Shown one piece after another: positions 1-8,662 of a stretch of DNA of 64,000 bases (position 1 is the stretch's first letter; the number at the start of each line of letters is the position of its first letter). The notes beneath the pieces were generated by a model, which saw only the letters and a program-made list of their open reading frames with translations, did not search any database and was not told where the DNA came from. The stretch is from Sphingobacterium yanglingense. GTDB lineage: Bacteria; Bacteroidota; Bacteroidia; Sphingobacteriales; Sphingobacteriaceae. The stretch lies in the NCBI RefSeq assembly GCF_004363245.1, contig NZ_SNYV01000018.1:248001-312000 (forward strand). The letters are read 5' to 3'. Both the position numbers and the translations under genes were made by a program.

Positions 1-249
1 AAGGAATACTTCAATGGTAGCACCTGTTTTCTCTTTATTCCCGTACATGCGGGCCGGGAAAACTTTGGTGTCGTTCAATATCATCACGTCTTTATCATCA
101 AAATAATCTAAGACGTCTTTAAAGATTTTATGCTCAATCTTACCTGTATCTTTATGTAAGACCATTAAACGTGATTCGTCACGTTGTTCAGATGGCTCGG
201 ATGCCAACAGAGATTCAGGTAAGTTGAATTTAAATTGTGATAATTTCAT
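1..249 (-). CDS. queA: S-adenosylmethionine:tRNA ribosyltransferase-isomerase, N-terminal part (cut by window edge)
   Basis: Only the first 83 codons are present; the gene runs off the left edge. The translation begins MKLSQFKFNLPESLLA and continues with the stretch SRLMVLHKDTG and the motif MILNDTKVFPARMYG, which is diagnostic of QueA. QueA transfers and isomerises the ribosyl group of S-adenosylmethionine onto preQ1 at the wobble position of GUN-anticodon tRNAs, giving epoxyqueuosine. It acts in the cytoplasm. The start at 249 fits the family N-terminus. It is transcribed leftward, as is the aminotransferase to its right, but a hairpin separates them. Confidence 0.93.
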   Translation of the reverse strand, partial: MKLSQFKFNLPESLLASEPSEQRDESRLMVLHKDTGKIEHKIFKDVLDYFDDKDVMILNDTKVFPARMYGNKEKTGATIEVFL

Positions 250-453
250 GTGCAAACAGTATTTATGTGTTTTAACAGTCCTCAGTAGGGCTAAAAAAGC
301 ACACAAAGGTATGCATTTTTATTGGGATTAGTGGTAAATTCTTTTGCCAGTTCCCTTTTTTCTGTTATAAGGAGGAATGGGGATTTGATCGAAAAAAAAG
401 GCGGTGTGGACAATCCCATTTTGATTAGGCTAGGTATGTAGGGAGTTGTAGAT

Positions 454-486
454 AATAGAAGCTCCCTTCTAGGAGGGAGCTTCTAT
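454..486. terminator. Hairpin between queA and the aminotransferase gene
   Basis: A perfect 12-bp inverted repeat (ATAGAAGCTCCC and its complement) encloses an 8-nt loop. It starts 6 bases beyond the aminotransferase stop on the minus strand. The U-tract is weak. It probably ends the aminotransferase transcript. Confidence 0.6.
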
Positions 487-491
487 ATTAT

Positions 492-1697
492 TTAAGCGAG
501 TTTTGCTAATGCTTCTTTTATTCTACGGAGAGCTTCTTTAAGGTTTTCGTCTGAAGCCGCATAGGATAGTCGGATATAGTTATCATTACCAAACGAGTTC
601 CCGTCTACAGTAGCAACATGCCCCTGATTAAGTAAGTACAATGCGAGGTCTCCTGAGTTTTTAATGATATTACCATCTTGGTCTTTTTTTCCAAAGAACG
701 AACTGATCTCTGGGAAGAAATAGAAAGCTCCTTCAGGGAGATTGGTTTTAACACCGGGTATATCATTTAATAAGTCGTAAACCAATTGACGTCTGCGTGC
801 GAAGGCTTCTTTCATTTTGTTTACACTCTCAAGACCACCTTCATAAGCTGCAATACCTGCACGTTGCGCTATAGAGCAAGTACCAGAGGTAGTCTGTCCT
901 TGCATCTTGTCATTGGCCGCAGCAATTTCTTTACTTGCAGCAATGTATCCCAAACGCCAACCTGTCATAGCAAAGGCTTTTGAAAAACCATTTACAATGA
1001 TCACACGGTCTTTGATGCTTGAGAACTGAGCGATAGATTCGTGTTTGTCTATAAAGTTGATATGCTCGTATATCTCATCCGAAATGATGAATATATTGGG
1101 GTGTTTTTCAAAAACTTTGGCTAATGCTTCCAATTCAGCCTTACTGTATACCGAACCGGTAGGATTGCAAGGGGAGGAGAACATAAAGATTTTGGTCTTA
1201 GGCGTTATAGCCGCTTCCAATTGTGTAGGTGTAATCTTGAAATTACTCTCGATATCCGTGTCGATAAAAACAGATTTTCCTTCTGCAAGGACCACCATTT
1301 CGGAGTAAGAGACCCAGTACGGGGTTGGGATGATTACCTCATCTCCAGGATTGATCAAGGTCAAAATAACATTGGACAAAGATTGTTTTGCACCTGTAGA
1401 TACAACAATCTGAGAAATGTCATAATCTAGTCCGTTTTCTTTTTTCAATTTGTCTACGATGGCCTTCCTTAACTCTGGGTATCCTGGTACGGGGGTATAT
1501 CTCGTATAGTTTTCATCCAAAGCGGTTTTGGCAGCTTCTTTAACATGATCTGGAGTGTTAAAGTCAGGCTCGCCAACGCTTAAACTGATTACATTTATGC
1601 CTTGTGCCGCTAGTTCACGACCTAATTTGGTCATTTTTAATGTAGCCGATTCGGAAAGGCTATTGATTCTATCTGATAAATATGATGTTGTGCTCAT
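492..1697 (-). CDS. aspC: Pyridoxal-phosphate aminotransferase, aspartate aminotransferase type (class I fold)
   Basis: 401 residues, the normal length for subgroup I-beta/gamma aspartate aminotransferases. The pyridoxal-phosphate lysine is K240 in VNGFSKAFAMTGWRLGY, with the phosphate-binding arginine R248. The SSPCNPTG motif (N178), the D207-E-I-Y210 motif and a C-terminal substrate arginine in NYIRLSYA are all present. It would transfer the amino group of aspartate to 2-oxoglutarate in the cytoplasm. Close homologues can also act on prephenate or aromatic amino acids, so the exact substrate is open. It stands alone with a hairpin behind it. The gene name follows common usage and is not proof of specificity. 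Confidence 0.9.
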   Translation of the reverse strand: MSTTSYLSDRINSLSESATLKMTKLGRELAAQGINVISLSVGEPDFNTPDHVKEAAKTALDENYTRYTPVPGYPELRKAIVDKLKKENGLDYDISQIVVSTGAKQSLSNVILTLINPGDEVIIPTPYWVSYSEMVVLAEGKSVFIDTDIESNFKITPTQLEAAITPKTKIFMFSSPCNPTGSVYSKAELEALAKVFEKHPNIFIISDEIYEHINFIDKHESIAQFSSIKDRVIIVNGFSKAFAMTGWRLGYIAASKEIAAANDKMQGQTTSGTCSIAQRAGIAAYEGGLESVNKMKEAFARRRQLVYDLLNDIPGVKTNLPEGAFYFFPEISSFFGKKDQDGNIIKNSGDLALYLLNQGHVATVDGNSFGNDNYIRLSYAASDENLKEALRRIKEALAKLA

Positions 1698-1870
1698 GGT
1701 GATACAAATATATTATATATACTTCATTTTCAAACCTATTTTTTTGATAATTTCCAATAAAAACCGTCATAGATTTGTGAACTTATTAATAGGGAGTAAG
1801 CCTCTCCTATGAAGGAAGGTTCAGAGGGCTTGATGGTATGAAGTATAGTAATAATATTTGATGAAGTTAT

Positions 1871-2746
1871 TTATTTTTCATTCTCTAACTCTTTGCGGTA
1901 TAGTTCGATATGTTTTTCGATATCTGGAGGAAGATCTGGATAAGTGATATCCTTATATTTCTTTAGTTCTTCTAGGATGACTTGTGCGACAAGATAACGG
2001 CATATTTCTTTGTTGTCCGCAGGTATAATATACCAAGGAGCTTGCTGCTTACTGGTGTGTTGGATGGTCTCTTGATAATAGGCCATATATTCATCCCAGC
2101 GTTTTCGCTCTTTTAGATCGCCTGGAGAAAATTTCCAATTGTGATCTTCTTTGTCTAAGCGTCTCAGCAATCGGCTTTTTTGTTCGGATTTGGAGAGGTG
2201 AAGGTAAAACTTGAGAAGAATCGTCCCATTTTGACAGATATGATGTTCGAAATTATTGATTTGTTGGTATCTATTCTTCCAGAAATCTTTGGGAATATCC
2301 TTCACGTTGGAGAGACCTGGAATATTTTCTAGCAATATATATTCTGGATGTACACGGGTGACGAGGACATTCTCATAATGTGTACGGTTGAACACGGTAA
2401 ATTTACCTCGTTCAGGCAGTGCAATATAGTGGCGCCAAAGGTAGTCATGCTGTAGTTCTTTGAAACTAGGTGTTTTATAACTTTGTACTACGACACCACG
2501 AGCGTTAAAATCTTTGAATACTTCTCGGATGAGAGAGTCTTTTCCTGCAGTATCCATACCTTGAAGACAAATCAATACGCTGTATTTGTTGTGAGCGTAC
2601 ATGACTTCCTGTATATTTGCAATATCTTTTCGTACCTGTTTTAGCTCTTTTTTAGCTTCTTCGGGGCTAATCTTGTCGATATGTGTTGGAAAATCCTTTA
2701 GTTGGAATTTTGAACCTGCTTTAAGTTGTTTTTGGAATTTACTCAT
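1871..2746 (-). CDS. Polyphosphate kinase 2 family protein (polyphosphate:nucleotide phosphotransferase)
   Basis: 291 residues, matching the single-domain PPK2 class. The P-loop GMDTAGKDS lies at about 63-71 and the second motif ERGKFTVFNRTHYENVL at about 112-128, both typical of PPK2. These enzymes move phosphate between inorganic polyphosphate and nucleotides (NMP, NDP or NTP, depending on class) and need no membrane. The N-terminal stretch SKFQLKDFPTHI is also usual in the family. The sequence does not tell the subclass. The gene is transcribed leftward on its own, 170 bp from its neighbour, and diverges from satD. Confidence 0.88.
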   Translation of the reverse strand: MSKFQKQLKAGSKFQLKDFPTHIDKISPEEAKKELKQVRKDIANIQEVMYAHNKYSVLICLQGMDTAGKDSLIREVFKDFNARGVVVQSYKTPSFKELQHDYLWRHYIALPERGKFTVFNRTHYENVLVTRVHPEYILLENIPGLSNVKDIPKDFWKNRYQQINNFEHHICQNGTILLKFYLHLSKSEQKSRLLRRLDKEDHNWKFSPGDLKERKRWDEYMAYYQETIQHTSKQQAPWYIIPADNKEICRYLVAQVILEELKKYKDITYPDLPPDIEKHIELYRKELENEK

Positions 2747-2842
2747 ATATACAAAACTCTATTTAGACATGATTTGTTTTCCTCTAGCTAATTTAAATAT
2801 TAAAACAGACTAATTGATAGCTTTTTTTATCATTGAAAATCA

Positions 2843-2908
2843 TGATAATTTTGATTATCATTAAAAATAGTGATAATTTTGATTATCATTTCAATGAGTG
2901 AAATGATA
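2843..2908 (+). promoter_or_regulatory. Palindromic operator cluster and promoter upstream of satD
   Basis: Two identical 18-bp palindromes, TGATAATTTTGATTATCA, occupy 2843-2860 and 2871-2888, exactly 28 bp apart. A third inverted repeat with 10-bp arms (TATCATTTCA) spans 2884-2908. The first palindrome carries TTTG at 2850-2853 and the second carries TAATTTTG at 2874-2881, separated by 20 bp. This fits the Bacteroidota promoter pattern TTTG-N20-TAnnTTTG, so the promoter elements are built from the operator itself. A regulator binding here would block RNA polymerase directly. SatD, the first gene downstream, has a helical C-terminus that could be its own repressor; that is inference. Confidence 0.75.
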
Positions 2909-2921
2909 TAAATAGTAGGTA

Positions 2922-3524
2922 ATGGAATTGTATGCAATTATTACGGGTGATATTGTAGATTCGCGTTCTAAGGATATTCGGGAATGGCTTCCGTTTTTAG
3001 AGTCAACTTTAGGAGATTGTTCGGATAAGTACGATGTTTATAGGGGCGATAGTTTTCAGGTAATGTTGGGATTGGACAAAGCTATTGAGTCGATGTTTTA
3101 TATCAAATCCCGTATCAGGTCTCTCGGTAATTTGGAGGTTCGAATGGGGCTAGGAATCGGCACGGTAGATTATATGGATGCGCATATAAAGAATTCATTT
3201 GGTGATGCTTTTGTGCGGTCAGGTGAAGCCTTTGAGTCCCTTCATAAAGATTTACTAATGGTAAGTTCTCCATGGAAAGATTGGGATGAATTAAGTAATA
3301 TTATGCTTAATTTGTGCGTTGAAATAGCAAATCGATGGACCGTCAATATGGCGGAAACTGTTGCCGAAGCATTGAGAAACCCGGATGTGAATCAACAGGA
3401 ATTAGCAAAGAGACTCCACCGTAAGCATCAGAGCCAAGTGAGTACTGAACTTACCAGGGCGGGTTGGAGCAAGTTAAATAAAGCAATCGCCTATTGCACA
3501 GAAGAATTATTGAGAAGATGCTAA
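2922..3524 (+). CDS. SatD family protein, possible autoregulator
   Basis: 200 residues. The N-terminus MELYAIITGDIVDSR and the internal YRGDSFQVML match the SatD family, named after the Streptococcus mutans satCDE locus. The N-terminal part resembles a cyclase/GGDEF-like fold with the short motifs GDIVDS and RGDSFQ. The C-terminal region from about residue 145 (QQELAKRLHRKHQSQVSTEL) reads like a helix-turn-helix. In Bacteroidota, SatD genes commonly precede a DUF3307 membrane protein, as here: the stop codon overlaps the next start in ATGCTAA. The promoter is made of repeated palindromes, which suggests tight, probably autogenous control. The biochemical role is unknown. Confidence 0.8.
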   Translation: MELYAIITGDIVDSRSKDIREWLPFLESTLGDCSDKYDVYRGDSFQVMLGLDKAIESMFYIKSRIRSLGNLEVRMGLGIGTVDYMDAHIKNSFGDAFVRSGEAFESLHKDLLMVSSPWKDWDELSNIMLNLCVEIANRWTVNMAETVAEALRNPDVNQQELAKRLHRKHQSQVSTELTRAGWSKLNKAIAYCTEELLRRC

Positions 3525-4249
3525 CACTTTTTTTAAAATTATTTTTAGCGCACTTGCTTGGAGATTTTGTTTTACAACCTCAAAGTTGGGTGATCAAGAG
3601 AAGGAATAATGTTTCTTATCTTTTACTCCATATTTTGGTTCATCTATTAATACTGACTGTAGTATTATACCCTTCGTGGTCCGAATATTGGGTACTTATA
3701 CTTGCTATCGGTTGTGCACATCTTGCTGTGGATAGTCTCAAGATATGGTGGGAGAAATTATGGCCTTATAGGCCAGTATTTCTGTTTGCCCTTGATCAGT
3801 TTCTGCACTTGGTGGTATTGTTGGCTGCTACTTTTTACTGTTTTGGCATACCGACTGGGTTCTTCGAACATTTGATTTCGAATCAAATTATTTTGTGTGT
3901 TATCGCATTTTTATTGGTAGCTGTGGTAACTCCTATCTTTCTGCGTGTTTTTTTTAGCAAATGGAATCAAGAGAATGAGCTGAGCAATAAACGAAAAGAT
4001 ACATTAATAGATGCGGGGATGCTTATCGGAATCATGGAACGTCTTATTATTGTACTGTTTATTCAGGTGGGGTTTCTGTCAGGGATAGGCTTTCTGTTAG
4101 CCGCCAAATCCATATTTCGGTTTGGAGATCTGAAAAATGCTAAAGATACAAAGTTTACAGAGTATGTTTTAGTGGGGACATTGGCCAGTTTTACCATTGC
4201 GATAGTCGTTGGGTATCTTTTACGGCTCGGGCTAGGATATGTTTTATAA
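3518..4249 (+). CDS. DUF3307 integral membrane protein
   Basis: 243 residues from the ATG at 3518. A longer reading from TTG at 3494 is possible, but the ATG overlaps the satD stop (ATGCTAA), which is typical of translational coupling, and gives the canonical DUF3307 start with FLAHLLGDFVLQP. Several hydrophobic helices are visible, at about 1-20, 28-60, 78-100, 115-140 and 170-243. The motif HLAVDSLKIWW in the middle is typical of the family. The function of DUF3307 is not established. Co-transcription with satD suggests one regulated unit, perhaps in stress response or transport at the inner membrane. Confidence 0.8.
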   Translation: MLTLFLKLFLAHLLGDFVLQPQSWVIKRRNNVSYLLLHILVHLLILTVVLYPSWSEYWVLILAIGCAHLAVDSLKIWWEKLWPYRPVFLFALDQFLHLVVLLAATFYCFGIPTGFFEHLISNQIILCVIAFLLVAVVTPIFLRVFFSKWNQENELSNKRKDTLIDAGMLIGIMERLIIVLFIQVGFLSGIGFLLAAKSIFRFGDLKNAKDTKFTEYVLVGTLASFTIAIVVGYLLRLGLGYVL

Positions 4250-4281
4250 ATTAGGCTTATCTAATCAAAATCAATTTAAAT

Positions 4282-5412
4282 ATGAGATATACAGCCTTAC
4301 TAATTTTTATCAGTGTGTTTACAACTGCATTCTCGCAGGGTATAAAACTGGAAGTTGATCGCATTGCAAAACGTTATAATGCTGTCGGAGTCGCTTATGT
4401 GGTGGTCAAAGATGGAAAGATTATTCATAGCGACGCCGTGGGGTATAACGATTTGGAAGTGAAGACTCCCTTGAGTGCGGTCGACAATCTATTTAGAATA
4501 GCATCCATATCCAAGTCCTTCACGGCTACAGCATGGATGCAGTTGGTAGATGAAGGGAAGGTCTCTTTGGATGATGATTTCGGGAGTCTGATAGGGTTTC
4601 CAGTCAGAAATCCTCTTTTTCCGAATAAGGTGATTACGCTGAGAATGTTGCTCTCACATACGTCTAGTATTAGTGATAAAAATGGTTATTTTAATCTTGA
4701 TGCTATCAATCCGATTAAAAATCCTGAATGGAAGAAGGGGTATAATGCCTATGAACCAGGAAGCCAGTATGAATACTGCAATCTAAACTTTAATATGGCT
4801 GGGGCTGCGTTGGAGCAAGCTGTCGGGGTTAGATTTGATAATCATATAAAGAAGCAGATCCTAACTCCTTTGAAGCTGAAAGGAGGGTATTGTATAGATT
4901 CATTGGATAATACCGCTTTTGCCAAAATCTATGAGTATGATTCAAAAAATCAAAAATTCGAGGTGCAGCCAGCTGCCTATGCACCAAGGAGTGAGGAGAT
5001 ACGTAACTATACACTTGGCTATACCACCCCTGTTTTTTCGCCAACAGGAGGACTTAAGATTTCGGCAGAGGATCTAGCCCGTTATATGATAATGCATATG
5101 AACTATGGCGAGTCAAATGGCGTCAGTTTAATTTCAAAGTCGTCGGCGAAAATCATGCAGACTCCTGTAAATAAGGACGCAGGCTATGGCTTGGCTTTGC
5201 GTGAAAACAAAACGTTTGTAAAGGGAAAGACGATGGTTGGCCATACAGGTTCGGCCTATGGCTTATATAGTGCTATGTTTTTTGAACCCCAAGAGCGATT
5301 TGGCGTAGTTGTCATCACAAATGGCTGTAAGCAAGTCTTTGAAGATGATGAACCAGTACTTTTAGAAGAGGTAGCCAATTACTTGTATGGAAACCTTATA
5401 TCACCCAGGTAA
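4282..5412 (+). CDS. Serine hydrolase, beta-lactamase class C/penicillin-binding-protein family, secreted
   Basis: 376 residues with a signal peptide (MRYTALLIFISVFTTAFSQ). The nucleophile motif SxxK is S75-I-S-K78 (FRIASISKSFTATAWMQ), the second motif YxN is Y165-C-N167, and the third is HTG in MVGHTGSAYG near residue 318. The block LRMLLSHTSSI is also characteristic. Members hydrolyse D-alanyl peptides, esters or beta-lactams in the periplasm; substrate cannot be assigned from sequence. It lies 32 bp behind the DUF3307 gene and may be co-transcribed, though it starts with its own A-rich leader. Confidence 0.88.
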   Translation: MRYTALLIFISVFTTAFSQGIKLEVDRIAKRYNAVGVAYVVVKDGKIIHSDAVGYNDLEVKTPLSAVDNLFRIASISKSFTATAWMQLVDEGKVSLDDDFGSLIGFPVRNPLFPNKVITLRMLLSHTSSISDKNGYFNLDAINPIKNPEWKKGYNAYEPGSQYEYCNLNFNMAGAALEQAVGVRFDNHIKKQILTPLKLKGGYCIDSLDNTAFAKIYEYDSKNQKFEVQPAAYAPRSEEIRNYTLGYTTPVFSPTGGLKISAEDLARYMIMHMNYGESNGVSLISKSSAKIMQTPVNKDAGYGLALRENKTFVKGKTMVGHTGSAYGLYSAMFFEPQERFGVVVITNGCKQVFEDDEPVLLEEVANYLYGNLISPR

Positions 5413-5595
5413 AATCAAGAAGCAAATCTTAATGTCATATTTTTTGTAAAAGTTACTTTCTTTCTTAGGGAATACTTGGCTCATTTTTTGTAATTTAACG
5501 GGAGTAATCATTATAAGTCATACTTTGGTTCTCCCCGCTAGAGGGAGGATTAAATGAGAAACCGAGCCTCTGGCTCACTTAGTAATTGCTTGAAT

Positions 5596-6096
5596 ATGAA
5601 AAGAATTTTGCTTTGTATCGGAATCTTCAATTTTGTGCTGCTAGCCAAAGGACAACATCTAAATTTGGATGAGGTGCGTAAAGACTTTAACAAGGGGGTT
5701 AAAAATCAAGAACTCTGTGAGCGTCATCTGGAGGCGCTCGAAAAGCACGCCAAAAGCCCATTGGAAAAAGGTTATGAGGCTGCTTTTCATATGTTTATGG
5801 CGAAGCATACAGGCAATCCCCTGAAGAAAATGAGCTATTTTAATGGCGGAAAGAGAATGCTTGAAAAGCAGATAAAGATAGAACCCAACAATGTTGAGTT
5901 ACGTTTTATACGTTTGTGTATACAGTATTACATTCCTACATATTTGGGGTACCGTGACAACATAGAGCAAGATAAAGACTTTCTGGTTAGTAACCTTTAC
6001 AAATTGAATGACAGTGAGACCAAAGGGTTGTTGTTTAGTTATTTAAAGGGAGCAAAGATGTATACGGAACAGGAACTGATTCAATTGGGTAGATAA
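5596..6096 (+). CDS. Secreted hypothetical protein, helical
   Basis: 166 residues from ATG 5596, which gives a clean signal peptide (MKRILLCIGIFNFVLLAKG). An in-frame ATG at 5554 would add 14 residues ahead of the signal and is less likely. The mature part is rich in charged helices (LEALEKHAKSPLEKGYEAAF) and contains EPNNVELRFIRL, which resembles a TPR-type repeat. No catalytic motif is visible. It is followed after 5 bp by the GIN-domain gene, so the two almost certainly form an operon and both act outside the cytoplasm. Function unknown. Confidence 0.7.
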   Translation: MKRILLCIGIFNFVLLAKGQHLNLDEVRKDFNKGVKNQELCERHLEALEKHAKSPLEKGYEAAFHMFMAKHTGNPLKKMSYFNGGKRMLEKQIKIEPNNVELRFIRLCIQYYIPTYLGYRDNIEQDKDFLVSNLYKLNDSETKGLLFSYLKGAKMYTEQELIQLGR

Positions 6097-6101
6097 GACT
6101 T

Positions 6102-6779
6102 ATGAAACAATTATTTTTAATATTTCTATTAGGAACCTGTGCTGTTTTTCAGGGACAGGCGCAGTTATCGAGAACGTTGACTGCTTTTAGGGAGCTTGAT
6201 GTCACGGACAAAATCCGTGTGCGGCTACTGTCAGGTGAGCAGGATAAGATTGTTATAGAAGGAGAGTATGCTGGGCAACTGGAGCTCATACAGACAGATG
6301 ATGTACTGCGGTTAAAGATGACGACGAGTGCTATTATGCAGGGGAACAAGGTGGATGTTAGTCTGTATACTACAAATCTCTCTAGTATTATTGCCCGAAA
6401 AGGGGCTCAGGTAAATACCGATGATCATGAGTTGGAGGCGGATTCTATTTACCTGTCGGCCAATGAAGGGGCACGTATAGCTATTCGGGTGCATGCGGGA
6501 TCACTTGAAGCCTGGAGTACAGCCGGAGGCAGTATCACTTTAGAAGGAGAGGTGCAAGAACAAACGGTAAACTGTACTTTTGGAGGACAGTATGAAGCCA
6601 AAGACCTGTTATCTGACTATGCTTACATACGAACGAATGCAGGCGGCAAATGTCAAGTTAATGTAGGGAAAACAGTGGATGCCCAGACGCGTGCAGGTGG
6701 GATAATCGATATATATGGTAACCCATCGGAGCGAAAACAAAAGCGGTTGGCTGGAGGAAAGATTAATTTTATCCAATAG
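6102..6779 (+). CDS. GIN-domain (DUF2807) putative adhesin head protein
   Basis: 225 residues with a signal peptide (MKQLFLIFLLGTCAVFQGQAQ). The start of the mature part (LTAFRELDVTDKIRVRLLSGEQ) and the repeated short beta-strand units (DSIYLSANEGARIAIRV, GGSITLEGEVQ) match the DUF2807 auto-transporter adhesin head family, a right-handed beta-solenoid. Such proteins are exported and probably surface- or periplasm-located; binding partners are unknown. It follows the helical secreted protein by 5 bp in an operon-like arrangement. Confidence 0.82.
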   Translation: MKQLFLIFLLGTCAVFQGQAQLSRTLTAFRELDVTDKIRVRLLSGEQDKIVIEGEYAGQLELIQTDDVLRLKMTTSAIMQGNKVDVSLYTTNLSSIIARKGAQVNTDDHELEADSIYLSANEGARIAIRVHAGSLEAWSTAGGSITLEGEVQEQTVNCTFGGQYEAKDLLSDYAYIRTNAGGKCQVNVGKTVDAQTRAGGIIDIYGNPSERKQKRLAGGKINFIQ

Positions 6780-6854
6780 TTTAGTTGCGAAGAAGGCATT
6801 AAGTAGGGCGATTGATCAGACATAGTTTTTCTTATGGTTTTATTTTAAAAGAAA

Positions 6855-7082
6855 ATGACTATGAAAAGAGAACAGATACAAAAATGGGTGGAACAAGGCT
6901 ATCAAATTCTAAAAGATGGCGAACCTCAAGGAATAGAGGGAACGCTATTGGATAATGTAGATTCCCTCAACGAGAAAGAACCACAAGTTTTTCTCTTGGC
7001 GGACCTGTTGCAATGGCCGGACGAAGAATTGGACAAATTACAGGGATTTAGTGACGATCAGATTCAGGCTATGGACAGCTAG
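6855..7082 (+). CDS. Small acidic hypothetical protein
   Basis: 75 residues, or 73 if the second ATG at 6861 is used. No signal peptide or membrane segment. It is strongly acidic (LADLLQWPDEELDKLQGFSDDQ), and the N-terminal helix contains KREQIQKWVEQGYQILKDG. I do not recognise a family. The even amino-acid composition and a plausible A-rich ribosome site (TTTTAAAAGAAAATG) support a real gene. It lies between the adhesin-head gene and a convergent OsmC gene. Confidence 0.6.
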   Translation: MTMKREQIQKWVEQGYQILKDGEPQGIEGTLLDNVDSLNEKEPQVFLLADLLQWPDEELDKLQGFSDDQIQAMDS

Positions 7083-7113
7083 CATCGGATTTTGGATCGC
7101 CTTGAAACAAAAA

Positions 7114-7578
7114 TTAGGATAGACTGCAGGTTGCATGGTGTGTGACCGGAAAATTACAGGAATTGGCTATAAAACATAATTTGTTGGCTTTGCTGTGTAA
7201 TGATAGTGCCAATTCTATTTTGGAGGGGTCTGATATGACGACTATCGGGTTTAACATCACTTTAGTGAATCGACCACTTCCATCAGGTTCGGTTTCTAGT
7301 GTAGCCTCAGCCTGATCTGTATAGGAGTGTACCTCGATATTATGTTGTCCGCATATGTATAGGTAGGACATCATATGGCACGAAACTAAGCTGCTCAATA
7401 AGAGATCTTCGGGATTGTATAGTGTAGGGTCACCTTTGAAAGCCTTGGCTGCAGACACCATCAAGTCTGGTTTGTCCGTTATACTAATCCGATGAGTTTT
7501 ATTGTATATCTTTTTTGTTAGCGGTTGGGCATTGTTGAGCCAACTTAACGTGACTTTAAAAATATGTTTGAAAATCAT
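7114..7578 (-). CDS. OsmC family peroxiredoxin-like protein
   Basis: 154 residues, close to the usual OsmC/YhfA length. It contains NPEDLLLSSLVSCHMMSYL with C67, the usual position of the peroxidatic cysteine, and a second cysteine region at C135 and C141 (KLCFIANSC). OsmC/Ohr enzymes reduce organic hydroperoxides using thiols in the cytoplasm. Which cysteine pair is active is uncertain, because the second site has two cysteines. It is followed upstream, in the same orientation, by an AraC regulator 44 bp away, which could control it. Confidence 0.8.
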   Translation of the reverse strand: MIFKHIFKVTLSWLNNAQPLTKKIYNKTHRISITDKPDLMVSAAKAFKGDPTLYNPEDLLLSSLVSCHMMSYLYICGQHNIEVHSYTDQAEATLETEPDGSGRFTKVMLNPIVVISDPSKIELALSLHSKANKLCFIANSCNFPVTHHATCSLS

Positions 7579-7622
7579 TTTTTAAATATTTAGGTAACTA
7601 TTTAATCGTGGCCAATTCCAGC

Positions 7623-8498
7623 TTAGGATGCATTTCTAAACGACTTTGGAGAAATTCCCGTATGTCGCTTGAAATATCTACAGAACAAACTTGAGTCAGC
7701 GAAGTGTAATTGATTACTCAATTCTTTGATCGAAATATTGGTTGATTTGAGCAATGTTTTAGCGTGCATAAGAAGAATGTGGTCAATCCACTGCAAGACT
7801 GATTTTCCTGTTGCTTTTTTTAACAAGGTGGATAGGTACTGTGGAGTCAGATGCAGTTTGTCTGCGTAAAATTTGACGCTTCTCTGTTCGATTGCGTATT
7901 TTGAAATAAGGACGTAAAAGTCATCGATAATCTCATGGGTCCTGTTTTTTGAGCGTTCTTTACGTTCAATATGTGTGGAGTAGGCCTCAGAAATCAGACT
8001 GATGAGAGCGAAAAGAAGATGTTGTAGCAACTCTTTCTTTTTTGAACTCGGTTTCTTATGGTAACTTTTTTGCAAAAGGGAAAGCAACTCTTGCTGTAAA
8101 ATTCGATCTTCATCCTTTAGCTGTATGACTGGATGCCATCTAATTTCATCATTCATTATAAACTCCCGTAAGTTGGGAAACGATGCTATGAAGTCTAGAG
8201 AAAGGCCAATCGTGATCATTTCTGCATCCTCGCTGGCCGATTGAACATCAATCATGAGTTGAGGAAGTATAACAACAATATCAGTTGGATTAATGTCATA
8301 TTCTAAAAAGTGGATTCTAGTTTTCATTGTCCCTCTTATCAGAAAACTCAATAACAGACCATCGAATTGGTGCCGATGATCCTCATATTCTCGGTTTGGC
8401 TGGTTACTCTGGTCAAGAATAACCATCCCATCGATCGTTTTTGAAGGATCGATTTTATAGAGATTATAAATATTGTCTAAGGTAAAGAATAACGGCAT
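7623..8498 (-). CDS. AraC family transcriptional regulator
   Basis: 291 residues from the ATG at 8498; an upstream in-frame ATG at 8546 would add 16 residues. The C-terminal 100 residues hold the two helix-turn-helix motifs of the AraC/XylS family (VKFYADKLHLTPQYLSTLLKK and IKELSNQLHFADSSLFCRYFKR) ending in HTGISPKSFR. The N-terminal part resembles a cupin-type sensor domain. It is transcribed in the same direction as the OsmC gene downstream, with a 44-bp gap, so a regulatory link is plausible but unproven. Confidence 0.88.
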   Translation of the reverse strand: MPLFFTLDNIYNLYKIDPSKTIDGMVILDQSNQPNREYEDHRHQFDGLLLSFLIRGTMKTRIHFLEYDINPTDIVVILPQLMIDVQSASEDAEMITIGLSLDFIASFPNLREFIMNDEIRWHPVIQLKDEDRILQQELLSLLQKSYHKKPSSKKKELLQHLLFALISLISEAYSTHIERKERSKNRTHEIIDDFYVLISKYAIEQRSVKFYADKLHLTPQYLSTLLKKATGKSVLQWIDHILLMHAKTLLKSTNISIKELSNQLHFADSSLFCRYFKRHTGISPKSFRNAS

Positions 8499-8662
8499 AC
8501 ACAAATATCCAAAAATGTGCAGATTTATCACAATTTGCATCGACAAAAACGACTGGTATCTTTAAAAATGTATATTTATAAATCCTGGAAGATTACGATT
8601 GGAATAAATCGTTAGCGAAGAAAGATGAAGTGAAAAATAAGTAAGCTAAAATATTTAAATGT

